64,000 bases of DNA from Streptomyces olivochromogenes. GTDB taxonomy: Bacteria; Actinomycetota; Actinomycetes; Streptomycetales; Streptomycetaceae. Below the pieces are notes generated by a model, which saw nothing but the letters and a program-made list of their open reading frames with translations, made no database searches and had not been told where the DNA came from. Shown here in pieces: positions 52,006 to 59,804 of the stretch (position 1 is the stretch's first letter; each line of letters starts with the position of its first letter). Position numbers and translations under genes: made by a program. The DNA lies in NCBI RefSeq assembly GCF_001514115.1, contig NZ_KQ948452.1:763205-827204 (forward strand), read 5' to 3'.

Positions 52006-52025
52006 GTCAGAGGTCCGCGCCGGCC

Positions 52026-52781
52026 TCAGTACGCGCTGTTGACGTTGTCCATCGAGCCGTACTTGTCGGCCGCGTAGTTGGCGGCGGCCGTGATGTTGGC
52101 GACCGGGTCGTAGATGTTCCACGAGGTGCCGGGCACGTGGTACGCGTTGAAGGTCGGCTGGATGACCTGCAGCAGGCCCTTCGAGGGGATCCCGTTGATG
52201 GCGTTGATGTCCCAGCCGTTGATGGCCATCGGGTTGCCCGAGGACTCACGCATGATGTTGCGGTGCAGCCCGTTGTACGAACCCGGGATGCCCCTGCGCT
52301 TCATGATGTCGAGCGACTGGCGGATCCAGCCGTCGAGGTTGTTGGCGTACGTCTTCGTGGCGGCCGTCTTCGCGGCATACGTCTTCGTGGCGTACGTCTT
52401 CATGGCGACCGTCTTCATCGCGACCGTCTCGATCGCGGGGCGCTGCACGGAGCGGCTCGCGGCCTGCACCTTGCGCACGTTGTCGGCGGCCTTCTTGGCG
52501 GCGGCGTCGGCTGACTTCTTCTTCGCCTCGATGGCCTGGGTCTTCAGGCTCGCGCCGGCCTGCTGGTCGGTGACGCTGGCCTGCACGTTCTTGATCGGCT
52601 GCTGGCTGAAGGCGACCGGGGCCGCGGAGATGGCGGCGTCGCTCGTGGTGGTCTGCGTGTGGCTCGGCGCCAGCGAGAACGCGAGGGTCGCGGCACCGAG
52701 GGTGGCGACACCGGCGACCGAGAGCTTGTGGAGCTTCGTCAGCTTCGGACTATGGCCAGGAGTGCGGGTGTTCTTGGTCAT
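52026..52781 (-). CDS. Secreted lytic-transglycosylase-like (SLT) protein
   Basis: A 251-residue protein with a signal peptide (about 16-45, LHKLSVAGVATLGAATLAFSLAPSHT), a helical and Ala/Lys-rich region, a repeat linker (VAMKT-VAMKT-YATKT-YAAKT-AATKT, about 114-145) and a C-terminal SLT domain: IMRESSGNPMAINGWD with the catalytic Glu, GIPSKGLLQVIQPTF and DPVANITAAANYA. It cleaves peptidoglycan glycan strands. A 297-nt region lies upstream, possibly holding a riboswitch-type leader. ATG 52781 has GAAGAGG upstream. Confidence 0.87.
   Translation of the reverse strand: MTKNTRTPGHSPKLTKLHKLSVAGVATLGAATLAFSLAPSHTQTTTSDAAISAAPVAFSQQPIKNVQASVTDQQAGASLKTQAIEAKKKSADAAAKKAADNVRKVQAASRSVQRPAIETVAMKTVAMKTYATKTYAAKTAATKTYANNLDGWIRQSLDIMKRRGIPGSYNGLHRNIMRESSGNPMAINGWDINAINGIPSKGLLQVIQPTFNAYHVPGTSWNIYDPVANITAAANYAADKYGSMDNVNSAY
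52345..52440. repeat. 15-bp tandem repeats encoding a xMKTx linker
   Basis: Units starting GTCTTC recur every 15 bp at 52351, 52366, 52381, 52396 and 52411 (GTCTCG at 52426), coding for pentapeptides of the form [VYA]A[MTA]KT on the minus strand. Copy number is likely to vary between strains. Confidence 0.75.
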
Positions 52782-53000
52782 GGCTGATGGACCTCTTCGA
52801 ATAGCGCGGAGGTCGCTCCCGGTCCGGTGGGGGACAGAGTGTTTCCGGATCTGGCGCCGGGGTGAAACCCGCGGTGCTGAGCGACGGGTGCCATTCTTAG
52901 CGGCCGCAAAATACCGTGGCAAAGGTGTGACGTACGACGGAAGGTAGTAGGCCCAGTAAGGGCAAATCGGGGCATACTGACACGTCCGCGCCGCTCACTA
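52782..53000 (-). promoter_or_regulatory. Possible structured leader of the transglycosylase gene
   Basis: The 297 nt between the queA-like gene and this gene contain, on the minus strand, GCACCCGTCGCTCAGCACCG followed by a GGGTTTCACCC hairpin. This recalls, loosely, the GCACCCGACAGCTAACTCCG segment of c-di-AMP (ydaO) riboswitches, which control cell-wall hydrolase genes in Streptomyces. The match is partial and the upstream half of the motif was not found. Confidence 0.3.
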
Positions 53001-53078
53001 TGCCCGGCTTTATCTCCTATGCGCCTTCGTACGTGATGTGCGCCCTATGTGCGGGCTCACATCGGGCCCATGGAATTC

Positions 53079-54164
53079 TCACCGGCAGTTGCTGACGCAA
53101 CGCTCAGTGTGAGGACCTTCCTCCGGGAGGATGAGGTGCACGTCCCCGAACTCGTGCCAGAGGTAGGGCCCGCTCAGCGCCTCGCCGTAGCTGCGCTCGA
53201 TCGCGGCCCCTCCCGCGATCGCCTCCAGCATCAGCAGATGCGAGGCCTCCGGCTCGTGCAGCCCGGTCAGTAGCCCGTCCACCACCCGCACACCCCGCTC
53301 CGGGGTCACCACGAGGTCCGTCCAGCCCTTCCGGGCCCGGACCACCCCGTCGGCGTCGACGGCCGACTCCACGGCGCGTACCGCCGTCGTACCGACCGCG
53401 AGGATCCGCCCCTCTCCCGCTCTCGCGGCGTTGATCAGCCGGGCCGACGCCTCCGGCACCTCGTACCGCTCCGGATACGGCGGCTCATGGGCCTCCGCCG
53501 ACGCGACACCGGTGTGCAGCGTGATCGGCGCGAACTGCACGCCCCGGCTCACCAGCTCCGCCACCAGGCGCGCGGTGAACGGCCGCGCGGCGCTCGGCAT
53601 CTCCGCACTGCCGCCGCCGTCGGCCGACGGCAGCGCGAACACCGTCTGGTAGGCGGACAGCGGCTGGTCCCTCCGCGTATAGGAGTAGCGAATGGGCCGC
53701 CCGTGGCGCCGCAGCAGCCCGAGCACGTCCGGATCCGACACGCGCCCCCACCACAACCGCGAGCCGTGCGGCGTCAGCGGCTCCTCCAGTACGAGGCGCA
53801 CGTCCCCGGCAAGGCGCACCTCCGTACCCGCGGGTCCGCCTCCGCGCGCACGTGTGGTGCCCCGTCCATCGGGGTCCCGCAGCTCGACGGCCCACCGTCC
53901 GTCATCGCCCCGCGTGGAGAAATGCACCACCACACGCGCGTGCCCGATCCGCCCGTCCACGGCGGCCGCCAGCGTGGGGGAGGTGTTGACGATCAGCAGA
54001 TCCCCCGCGCGCAGTCGCCGCGGCAGCTCCACGAACGCGTGATGCGACACCTCCGTACCGCACGACACGAGCAGCCGCACGGAGTCCCGGTCCCGCCCGG
54101 GCCCGCGCTGCTCGGCCGGCACCCGCGCCGACCGCTCCTCCGGAACCCGCACGGTCGTCGTCAT
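53079..54164 (-). CDS. queA: QueA-like S-adenosylmethionine:tRNA ribosyltransferase-isomerase
   Basis: A 361-residue QueA-fold protein: SVRLLVSCGTEVSHHAFVELPRRLRAGDLLIVNTSPTLAAAV at the start, RILAVGTTAVRAVES near the C-terminus. The typical TLHVGxGTF is changed to TLHTGVASAEAHEPP and TNFHLPxSTLLML to TGLHEPEASHLLML, so it is a divergent subfamily. QueA makes epoxyqueuosine on tRNA, but no other queuosine genes are in this window. ATG 54164 overlaps the SDR stop by 4 nt. Function could differ from true QueA. Confidence 0.8.
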   Translation of the reverse strand: MTTTVRVPEERSARVPAEQRGPGRDRDSVRLLVSCGTEVSHHAFVELPRRLRAGDLLIVNTSPTLAAAVDGRIGHARVVVHFSTRGDDGRWAVELRDPDGRGTTRARGGGPAGTEVRLAGDVRLVLEEPLTPHGSRLWWGRVSDPDVLGLLRRHGRPIRYSYTRRDQPLSAYQTVFALPSADGGGSAEMPSAARPFTARLVAELVSRGVQFAPITLHTGVASAEAHEPPYPERYEVPEASARLINAARAGEGRILAVGTTAVRAVESAVDADGVVRARKGWTDLVVTPERGVRVVDGLLTGLHEPEASHLLMLEAIAGGAAIERSYGEALSGPYLWHEFGDVHLILPEEGPHTERCVSNCR

Positions 54165-54856
54165 CGCACCTCCAGCAGCGCCGGAACGCTGTAGCGGCCA
54201 CTGGCGGGACGCTCGTCCAGCAGCCGCAGGAAGGCCGGAACCACGCTGTCCGGCGTCGGCCGCGCATCGTCGTCGTCCGGTACGGCCGCCGCGTACAGGT
54301 CCGTGCCCATGTCCCCCGGGTCCACGGCCCACACCCGCAGCCGGGGCTCCTCCACGCCGAGCACGGCCGCCAGGTGGTCCAGGGCGGCCTTGGACGCCCC
54401 GTACCCGCCCCACGTCTCGTACGCCTCCGCGGCCGCGTCCGAGCTGACGGCGACGACCGCGCCGGCCCGCGCGGCCCGCAACAGCGGCAGCGCCTCCTGG
54501 ACCAGGCCCAGCGCCGCGACCACGTTGACCTCCAGGGCGTGCCGCAGCCCGTCCAGGGTCAGGTCCTCCAGGCGTACCAGCGGCTCGGCGCCCAGCGCGC
54601 TCGCGTTGTTCACCAGCAGGTCCACGCCGCCGAGCCCGCGGGCCGCCGCCACCAGCCCGGCGCGGTGCCCCGCGTCCCCGACGTCCCCGGGCAGCGCCTC
54701 CACCCGGGTCCCGTACGCGGACAGCGCCTCCGCCGTCTCCTTCAGCACTCCCGCGGTCCTGGCGTCGAGCACCAGATCCCAGCCGCGCTCCGCCAGAGCC
54801 GCGGCCAGCGCCCGACCCAGCCCCTTCGAAGCACCCGTGATGATCGCTACCGGCAT
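54161..54856 (-). CDS. Short-chain dehydrogenase/reductase coupled to the QueA-like gene
   Basis: A 231-residue classical SDR with TGASKGLG at residues 8-15, NNAS at about 90, and YGASK. The C-terminus (YSVPALLEVR) is short. It lies ahead of and overlaps the QueA-like gene, so a shared pathway is suggested, though none is known to me. Confidence 0.85.
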   Translation of the reverse strand: MPVAIITGASKGLGRALAAALAERGWDLVLDARTAGVLKETAEALSAYGTRVEALPGDVGDAGHRAGLVAAARGLGGVDLLVNNASALGAEPLVRLEDLTLDGLRHALEVNVVAALGLVQEALPLLRAARAGAVVAVSSDAAAEAYETWGGYGASKAALDHLAAVLGVEEPRLRVWAVDPGDMGTDLYAAAVPDDDDARPTPDSVVPAFLRLLDERPASGRYSVPALLEVR

Positions 54857-55031
54857 GACGTCCGTCCCCTCGTCCCAGCACCGCCGCTCCGGACGGGTGC
54901 CTTCAACGTAGGAACCGGGCCGCCCCGCCGCCTCGTGCGCGGGTCCCGATGACCCGGGGCCCTTCGCCCTAGGCCCACCGGCCTAGACAGCCGCCACCAC
55001 AGGTCGGATACGCACTGTCACACCCCGCCGG

Positions 55032-55037
55032 TACGTT
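55032..55037 (+). promoter_or_regulatory. -10 element TACGTT for a leaderless message
   Basis: TACGTT lies 6 nt before ATG 55044, which has no ribosome binding site. Confidence 0.5.
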
Positions 55038-55043
55038 GGGGAC

Positions 55044-56213
55044 ATGAGCCAAGGCCCCCGGTCCGGTCTGTACGCGGTGAGCTCCGCGCTGCTGGCCATG
55101 AGCAGGCACCTCGAGGTGCGCGACGTCCTCAAGACGATCGTCGCCTCGGCCCGCGAGCTACTGGACGCGCGGTACGCGGCGCTCGGTGTGCCCGACGACC
55201 ACGGAGGCTTCGCCCAATTCGTGGTCGACGGCGTCAGCGACGCCCAGTGGAAGGCCATCGGCCCGCTTCCGCGCCAGCACGGCATCCTCGCCGCGATGCT
55301 GCACGAGGCCCGCCCCGAGCGCCTCGCCGACGTACGCAAGGACCCCCGCTTCGAGGGCTGGCCCGCCGCCCACCCCGACATGTCCGACTTCCTGGGCCTG
55401 CCGATCCGCGACGGCGACGAGGTCATCGGCGCCCTGTTCCTGGCGAACAAGAACAGGACGAAGGAGAACCAGAAGGACTGTTCCGCGTCGGACGGCGGCT
55501 GCGGCTTCACCGAGGACGATCAGGAACTCCTCACGATCCTCGCCCAGCACGCGGCGATCGCCCTGACCAACGCCCGCCTCTACGAGCGCAGCCGCGAGCT
55601 CACCATCGCCGAGGAGCGCTCCCGGCTCGCCCACGAACTCCACGACGCCGTCAGCCAGAAACTCTTCTCCCTGCGCCTGACCGCACAGGCCGCCGCCGCC
55701 CTCGTGGACCGCGACCCCGCACGCGCCAAGGGCGAACTGCACCAGGTGGCCATGCTCGCCGCCGAGGCCACCGAAGAGCTGCGCGCCGCCGTCATCGAGC
55801 TGCGCCCCGCCGCCCTCGACGAGGACGGCCTGGTCGCCACCCTGCGCACCCAGATACAGGTCCTCGACCGCGCCCACTCCGCGCGCGTGACCTTCACCGG
55901 CCACGGGGTGCGGGCGCTGCCCGCCGCCCAGGAGGAGGCCGTGCTGCGCGTCGCCCAGGAGGCCCTGCACAACGCGCTGCGGCATTCTGGAGCCGGCCGC
56001 GTCGACGTCACCCTGGAGAAGCGCGGTACCGGCACCGTCCTGCGCGTCAGTGACGACGGCAGCGGCTTCGAGCCCACGGCGATCCGCGCCGCGGGACGCC
56101 ACCTGGGCCTGGTCTCCATGCGCGACCGGTCGAGCGGGGTCGGCGGCACCCTCAGCGTGGAATCGGCGCCCGGAAAGGGCACCACGATCGAGATGGAGGT
56201 CCCTGGTGGCTGA
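55044..56213 (+). CDS. GAF-domain sensor histidine kinase (NarL/HisKA_3 type)
   Basis: A 389-residue soluble kinase. The GAF domain (about 25-180) contains GGFAQFVVDGVSDAQW and an inserted NKNRTKENQKDCSASDGGCGF loop. The phosphoacceptor His200 is in RSRLAHELHDAVSQ, and the HATPase domain (about 290-385) has RVAQEALHNALRHSG and VSDDGSGF. No transmembrane segments are seen, so it senses an intracellular signal. It overlaps the response regulator by 8 nt. The start appears leaderless. Confidence 0.9.
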   Translation: MSQGPRSGLYAVSSALLAMSRHLEVRDVLKTIVASARELLDARYAALGVPDDHGGFAQFVVDGVSDAQWKAIGPLPRQHGILAAMLHEARPERLADVRKDPRFEGWPAAHPDMSDFLGLPIRDGDEVIGALFLANKNRTKENQKDCSASDGGCGFTEDDQELLTILAQHAAIALTNARLYERSRELTIAEERSRLAHELHDAVSQKLFSLRLTAQAAAALVDRDPARAKGELHQVAMLAAEATEELRAAVIELRPAALDEDGLVATLRTQIQVLDRAHSARVTFTGHGVRALPAAQEEAVLRVAQEALHNALRHSGAGRVDVTLEKRGTGTVLRVSDDGSGFEPTAIRAAGRHLGLVSMRDRSSGVGGTLSVESAPGKGTTIEMEVPGG

Positions 56214-56847
56214 CGCAATCAAGGTGCTGCTCGTCGACGACCACCAAGTGGTCCGCCGGGGCCTGCGCACCTTTCTCGAAGTACAGGACGACATCGAGGT
56301 CGTGGGCGAGGCGTCCGACGGCGTCGAAGGGGTCGCCCGCGCCGAGGAGCTGAAGCCCGACGTCGTCCTCATGGACGTCAAGATGCCGGGCATGGACGGC
56401 ATCGACGCGCTGCGCAAGCTCCGTGAACTCGCCAACCCCGCGCGCGTGCTGATCGTCACCAGCTTCACCGAACAGCGCACGGTCGTTCCGGCCCTGCGCG
56501 CGGGCGCCGCCGGCTATGTCTACAAGGACGTGGACCCCGACGCCCTCGCCGGCGCCATCCGCTCCGTGCACGCCGGGCACATCCTGCTCCAGCCCGAGGT
56601 GGCGGGCGTCCTGCTGTCCCAGGAGGAGGCCGGTTCGGGCCAGGGGAGAGGCGGCTCGCTCACCGAACGGGAGCGCGAAGTGCTCGGCCTGATCGCGGAC
56701 GGCCGTTCCAACCGGGAAATCGCACGCGCACTCGTCCTCTCGGAGAAGACCGTCAAGACGCATGTCTCGAACATCCTGATGAAGCTCGACCTCGCCGACC
56801 GCACACAGGCCGCGCTCTGGGCCGTCCGCCATGGGGCCGCGGGCTGA
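56206..56847 (+). CDS. NarL/LuxR-family response regulator
   Basis: A 213-residue regulator with a receiver domain (Asp57 in VVLMDVKMPG, KDVD near the conserved Lys) and a LuxR helix-turn-helix (about 145-205: LTEREREVLGLIADGRSNREIARAL). It partners the GAF kinase upstream, with which it overlaps; GGAGGT lies 5 nt before GTG 56206. The chaplin gene chpE lies 159 nt downstream and could be a target. Confidence 0.93.
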   Translation: MADAIKVLLVDDHQVVRRGLRTFLEVQDDIEVVGEASDGVEGVARAEELKPDVVLMDVKMPGMDGIDALRKLRELANPARVLIVTSFTEQRTVVPALRAGAAGYVYKDVDPDALAGAIRSVHAGHILLQPEVAGVLLSQEEAGSGQGRGGSLTEREREVLGLIADGRSNREIARALVLSEKTVKTHVSNILMKLDLADRTQAALWAVRHGAAG

Positions 56848-57006
56848 TCGCCCGCGCGACGGCGGCAACTCGGAGGGTTCCGCTCCGGGCTGAGATTCAT
56901 ACCGTCGTGTGTATGTCACCCGGATGGCGCATCCTCCGGGGATCTCGCCCGTTCTCCAGTGCGTGCCGCGGCGACTGCCGCGGTGATCGCTAGGGAGGGC
57001 TCAGAA

Positions 57007-57252
57007 GTGAAGAACCTGAAGAAGGCCACGGCTGTCGCGATGGTGGCCGGCGGGCTGGTCGCCGCCGGTGCCGGTATGGCGTCCGCGACGGACGGCTCGT
57101 GGGCGGGCGGCAACGCCGCGGGCTCCCCGGGCGTCGTCTCGGGCAACGTCATCCAGGCCCCGATCCACATCCCCGTGAACGCGGTCGGCAACAGCGTGAA
57201 CGTCATCGGCGTCCTGAACCCGGCCTTCGGCAACCTGGGCCTCAACCACTGA
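57007..57252 (+). CDS. chpE: Short chaplin ChpE
   Basis: An 81-residue secreted amyloid-forming surface protein. The signal peptide runs to about residue 27 (AGMASA), followed by one chaplin domain (about 32-81): GNAAGSPGVVSGN, QAPIHIPVNAVGNSVNVIGVLNPAFGNLGLN. Like ChpE, and unlike other chaplins, it has no Cys. Chaplins coat aerial hyphae and lower surface tension; ChpE is reported as one of the most expressed and is also made on submerged growth. GGGAGGG lies 7 nt before GTG 57007. A 13-bp hairpin follows. Confidence 0.93.
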   Translation: MKNLKKATAVAMVAGGLVAAGAGMASATDGSWAGGNAAGSPGVVSGNVIQAPIHIPVNAVGNSVNVIGVLNPAFGNLGLNH

Positions 57253-57276
57253 GACCCACGCCTCCACCACCCCCAC

Positions 57277-57304
57277 CGGCCTCCCAGGACCTCCTGGGAG
57301 GCCG
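57277..57304 (+). terminator. Terminator of chpE
   Basis: CGGCCTCCCAGGA (57277-57289) pairs with TCCTGGGAGGCCG (57292-57304), a perfect 13-bp stem with minimal loop, followed by TTCGGTTTG. Confidence 0.75.
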
Positions 57305-57321
57305 TTCGGTTTGTTCAGGCC

Positions 57322-57422
57322 GACGGGGGCCGGGGGCAGGGGCGCGGGGAACTGCGCGCCCAGCCCCCACTCACCCGCATCCAAAGAACCCACCCGGGGG
57401 TCTGGGGGCGGAGCCCCCAGGG
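57322..57422. repeat. Streptomyces interspersed repeat
   Basis: It contains AGGGGCGCGGGGAACTGCGC and CAGCCCCCAC (matching the 8978 element in reverse), then a CTGGGGG-CGGAG-CCCCCAG hairpin. This is a known type of Streptomyces repeat. It sits between convergent chpE and the gene at 57464. Confidence 0.7.
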
Positions 57423-57463
57423 ACGGATGGGACGGGTAGGGGCGGCGGGGGCGCAAACAACCC

Positions 57464-58252
57464 TCAGCGACCCCCCCGCTCCCGCTCCTCCACGAACGCG
57501 TTGTACGCCGCCACCTGCGCCCGCCGAGCCGTCCGCTCAACCGGCCGCAACGCCAACGCCCGCGCCGAAATCTCCGACGCACTCACCGCCCCGCCATGCC
57601 CGTTCTCGTACGCGACGGAGATCAGCAACCCCACCCGCTGGGCCAGCTCCAGCACACGCACCGCACGCGGCGGATACCCGGGCGCCAACACCTCCCGCCC
57701 TCGCTCGGCCCGCGCCCGGTACGCGTCGACCGCCGCCTCGGCGACCGGCCCCGACCCCGCCACGTCGAGCCGCGACAACACCTCCGTCGCCTCACGCAGC
57801 GCCTCCGCGAGCTCCCGCTCGGCCTCACCGAGCGAGGGCACATCCGCGGGCGGCGCCTCCCGCACGGCGAGGCAGTGCCACACCACCTCGACATGGACAT
57901 CACCGTCGGGCCCGGCCTCGTACACCTCGGGAACGAGCCCGAGCGCCACCCCGTGGCAGACCACCGCCTCCTCCGCGTCGAGGGCGCGCGCATTGAAGTC
58001 CGGCGGTCCGCTCAGCCCGAGCGGATGCCCCGGCGCGGGCAGCGCGACCCGCAGTCCTTTCACCCCGAGCGCGCGAAGCCGGCCGAGGGCGAGCGTGAGC
58101 CCGACGGGCCCGGACTCACCCGGCAGCCCCTCGACCCGGTGCACCGCGTCCTCACCGACGATGGCAAGCACTGCGTCATCCGGCGAAACAAGTCCGGCCA
58201 AAAGGGCGTTTCCCCATGCGGCCAGGCGTCCTGAGCGTGGTTCCGAGAGCAT
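57464..58252 (-). CDS. Conserved hypothetical protein
   Basis: A 262-residue soluble, Ala/Val-rich protein with no recognised domain. It has a possible alpha/beta N-terminal part (GEDAVHRVEGLPGESGPVGLTLALGRLRALGVKGLRVALPAPG) and a helical C-terminal part with many Arg and Glu (AVDAYRARAERGREVL, YNAFVEERERGGR). ATG 58252 is divergent from the ABC ATPase gene. Function unknown. Confidence 0.7.
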   Translation of the reverse strand: MLSEPRSGRLAAWGNALLAGLVSPDDAVLAIVGEDAVHRVEGLPGESGPVGLTLALGRLRALGVKGLRVALPAPGHPLGLSGPPDFNARALDAEEAVVCHGVALGLVPEVYEAGPDGDVHVEVVWHCLAVREAPPADVPSLGEAERELAEALREATEVLSRLDVAGSGPVAEAAVDAYRARAERGREVLAPGYPPRAVRVLELAQRVGLLISVAYENGHGGAVSASEISARALALRPVERTARRAQVAAYNAFVEERERGGR

Positions 58253-58373
58253 GCCTCCACCCTAAGGACCGACCGATGGATGGGAGCGACCGACCGGTGG
58301 CGTAGGTTTTCCCTGGGGGCTGCGTCCACAGACGTAAGCGACGGCCGAGACTGCAATGGGAGACAACGCGCTC

Positions 58374-59165
58374 ATGAGCGATGTACTGGAGCTGGAGGAC
58401 GTGTCCGTGGTCCGAGAGGGCCGGGCTCTGGTGGACCAGGTCTCCTGGTCGGTCAAGGAGGGGGAGCGCTGGGTCATCCTCGGCCCGAACGGCGCCGGAA
58501 AAACGACCCTCCTGAACCTCGCCTCCAGCTATCTCTTCCCCAGCCAGGGCACCGCCACCATCCTCGGCGAGACCCTCGGCAAGGTCGACGTCTTCGAGCT
58601 GCGCCCCCGCATCGGTGTGGCCGGTATCGCCATGGCCGAGAAGCTTCCCAAGCGCCAGACCGTCCTGCAGACCGTGCTGACGGCCGCGTACGGAATGACC
58701 GCGGGCTGGCACGAGGACTACGAGGACATCGACGAGCAGCGCGCCCGCGCCTTCCTCGACCGCCTCGGCATGAGCGACTACCTGGACCGCAGGTTCGGCA
58801 CGCTCTCCGAGGGCGAGCGCAAGCGCACCCTGATCGCCCGCGCCCTGATGACCGACCCCGAGCTGCTCCTGCTCGACGAGCCCGCCGCGGGCCTCGACCT
58901 CGGCGGCCGCGAGGACCTCGTGCGCCGCCTCGGTCGCCTCGCCCGCGACCCGATCGCCCCCTCCATGATCATGGTCACGCACCACGTCGAGGAGATCGCT
59001 CCCGGCTTCACCCACGTCCTGATGATCCGTCAGGGCAAGGTGCTCGCCGCGGGCCCGCTCGAACTCGAACTCACCTCGCGCAACCTCTCCCTCTGCTTCG
59101 GCCTCCCGCTCATCGTCGAGCAGGTCGGCGAGCGTTGGACCGCGCAGGGCCTGCCGATGTCCTGA
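58374..59165 (+). CDS. ABC transporter ATP-binding protein
   Basis: A 263-residue single nucleotide-binding domain. Walker A GPNGAGKTT is at 37-45, the signature is the variant LSEGERKR, and Walker B is LLLLDEP. No membrane or substrate-binding partner gene is nearby, so its partner is elsewhere or it acts alone. ATG 58374 was chosen with GGGAGA 10 nt upstream; ATG 58356 would add six residues. The gene is divergent from the hypothetical gene at 57464. Confidence 0.88.
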   Translation: MSDVLELEDVSVVREGRALVDQVSWSVKEGERWVILGPNGAGKTTLLNLASSYLFPSQGTATILGETLGKVDVFELRPRIGVAGIAMAEKLPKRQTVLQTVLTAAYGMTAGWHEDYEDIDEQRARAFLDRLGMSDYLDRRFGTLSEGERKRTLIARALMTDPELLLLDEPAAGLDLGGREDLVRRLGRLARDPIAPSMIMVTHHVEEIAPGFTHVLMIRQGKVLAAGPLELELTSRNLSLCFGLPLIVEQVGERWTAQGLPMS

Positions 59166-59226
59166 ACTCCCGGTACGAGCCCCTTCTCCACCGATCTGCG
59201 CCCTGTCCGCGCCCGGCCCGCGGACC

Positions 59227-59232
59227 TACCAT
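59227..59232 (+). promoter_or_regulatory. -10 element TACCAT for a leaderless message
   Basis: TACCAT is 6 nt before GTG 59239; no ribosome binding site is present. Confidence 0.5.
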
Positions 59233-59238
59233 GACCAC

Positions 59239-59673
59239 GTGAACGACATCAACGCATGGGTGTGGTGGCTCGTCGGCGCGGCCGCGCTGGGCATCCCGCT
59301 CGTGGTGACCGCGATGCCGGAGTTCGGCATGCTCGCCTTCGGCGCCGCGGCGGCGGCGGCGACAGCGGGCCTCGGCGGCGATGTCGTCCTTCAGGTACTC
59401 GTCTTCGCCGTCGTCTCGTTCGCCCTCATCGCCGTCGTACGACCCGTCGCGGCCCGGCACCGCGCCCAGCGGCCCCAACTCGCCACCGGAGTGGAGGCGT
59501 TGAAGGGGAAACAGGCCATCGTCCTGGAACGGGTGGACGGTTCGGGGGACGGCCGGATCAAACTCGGCGGAGAGATCTGGTCGGCACGCGCCCTCGACGC
59601 CGGACAGGCCTACGAAGTGGGCCAGGAGGTGGACGTCGTGGACATCGAAGGAGCCACGGCGATTGTGATGTGA
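59239..59673 (+). CDS. NfeD-like membrane protein
   Basis: A 144-residue protein with two or three transmembrane segments (WVWWLVGAAALGIPLVVTAMPEFGMLAFGAAAAAATAG and VVLQVLVFAVVSFALIAVV) and a C-terminal OB-fold (about 80-140, GVEALKGKQAIVLERVDGSGDGRIKLGGEIWSARA). NfeD proteins pair with SPFH-domain proteins in membrane microdomains; such a gene follows 131 nt downstream. The start is leaderless by position of TACCAT. Confidence 0.87.
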   Translation: MNDINAWVWWLVGAAALGIPLVVTAMPEFGMLAFGAAAAAATAGLGGDVVLQVLVFAVVSFALIAVVRPVAARHRAQRPQLATGVEALKGKQAIVLERVDGSGDGRIKLGGEIWSARALDAGQAYEVGQEVDVVDIEGATAIVM

Positions 59674-59804
59674 CCTCGTGCGACGCAAGTGAACCGAACG
59701 CCCCACGTGGCAGACGACGGTCTGTCAGACTCGTCGAGCAAGATCTTCAACAACCATAAGATCTTTCGGACATACCGAGGCGGAGAAGGGTACGGGGAGC
59801 ATCG

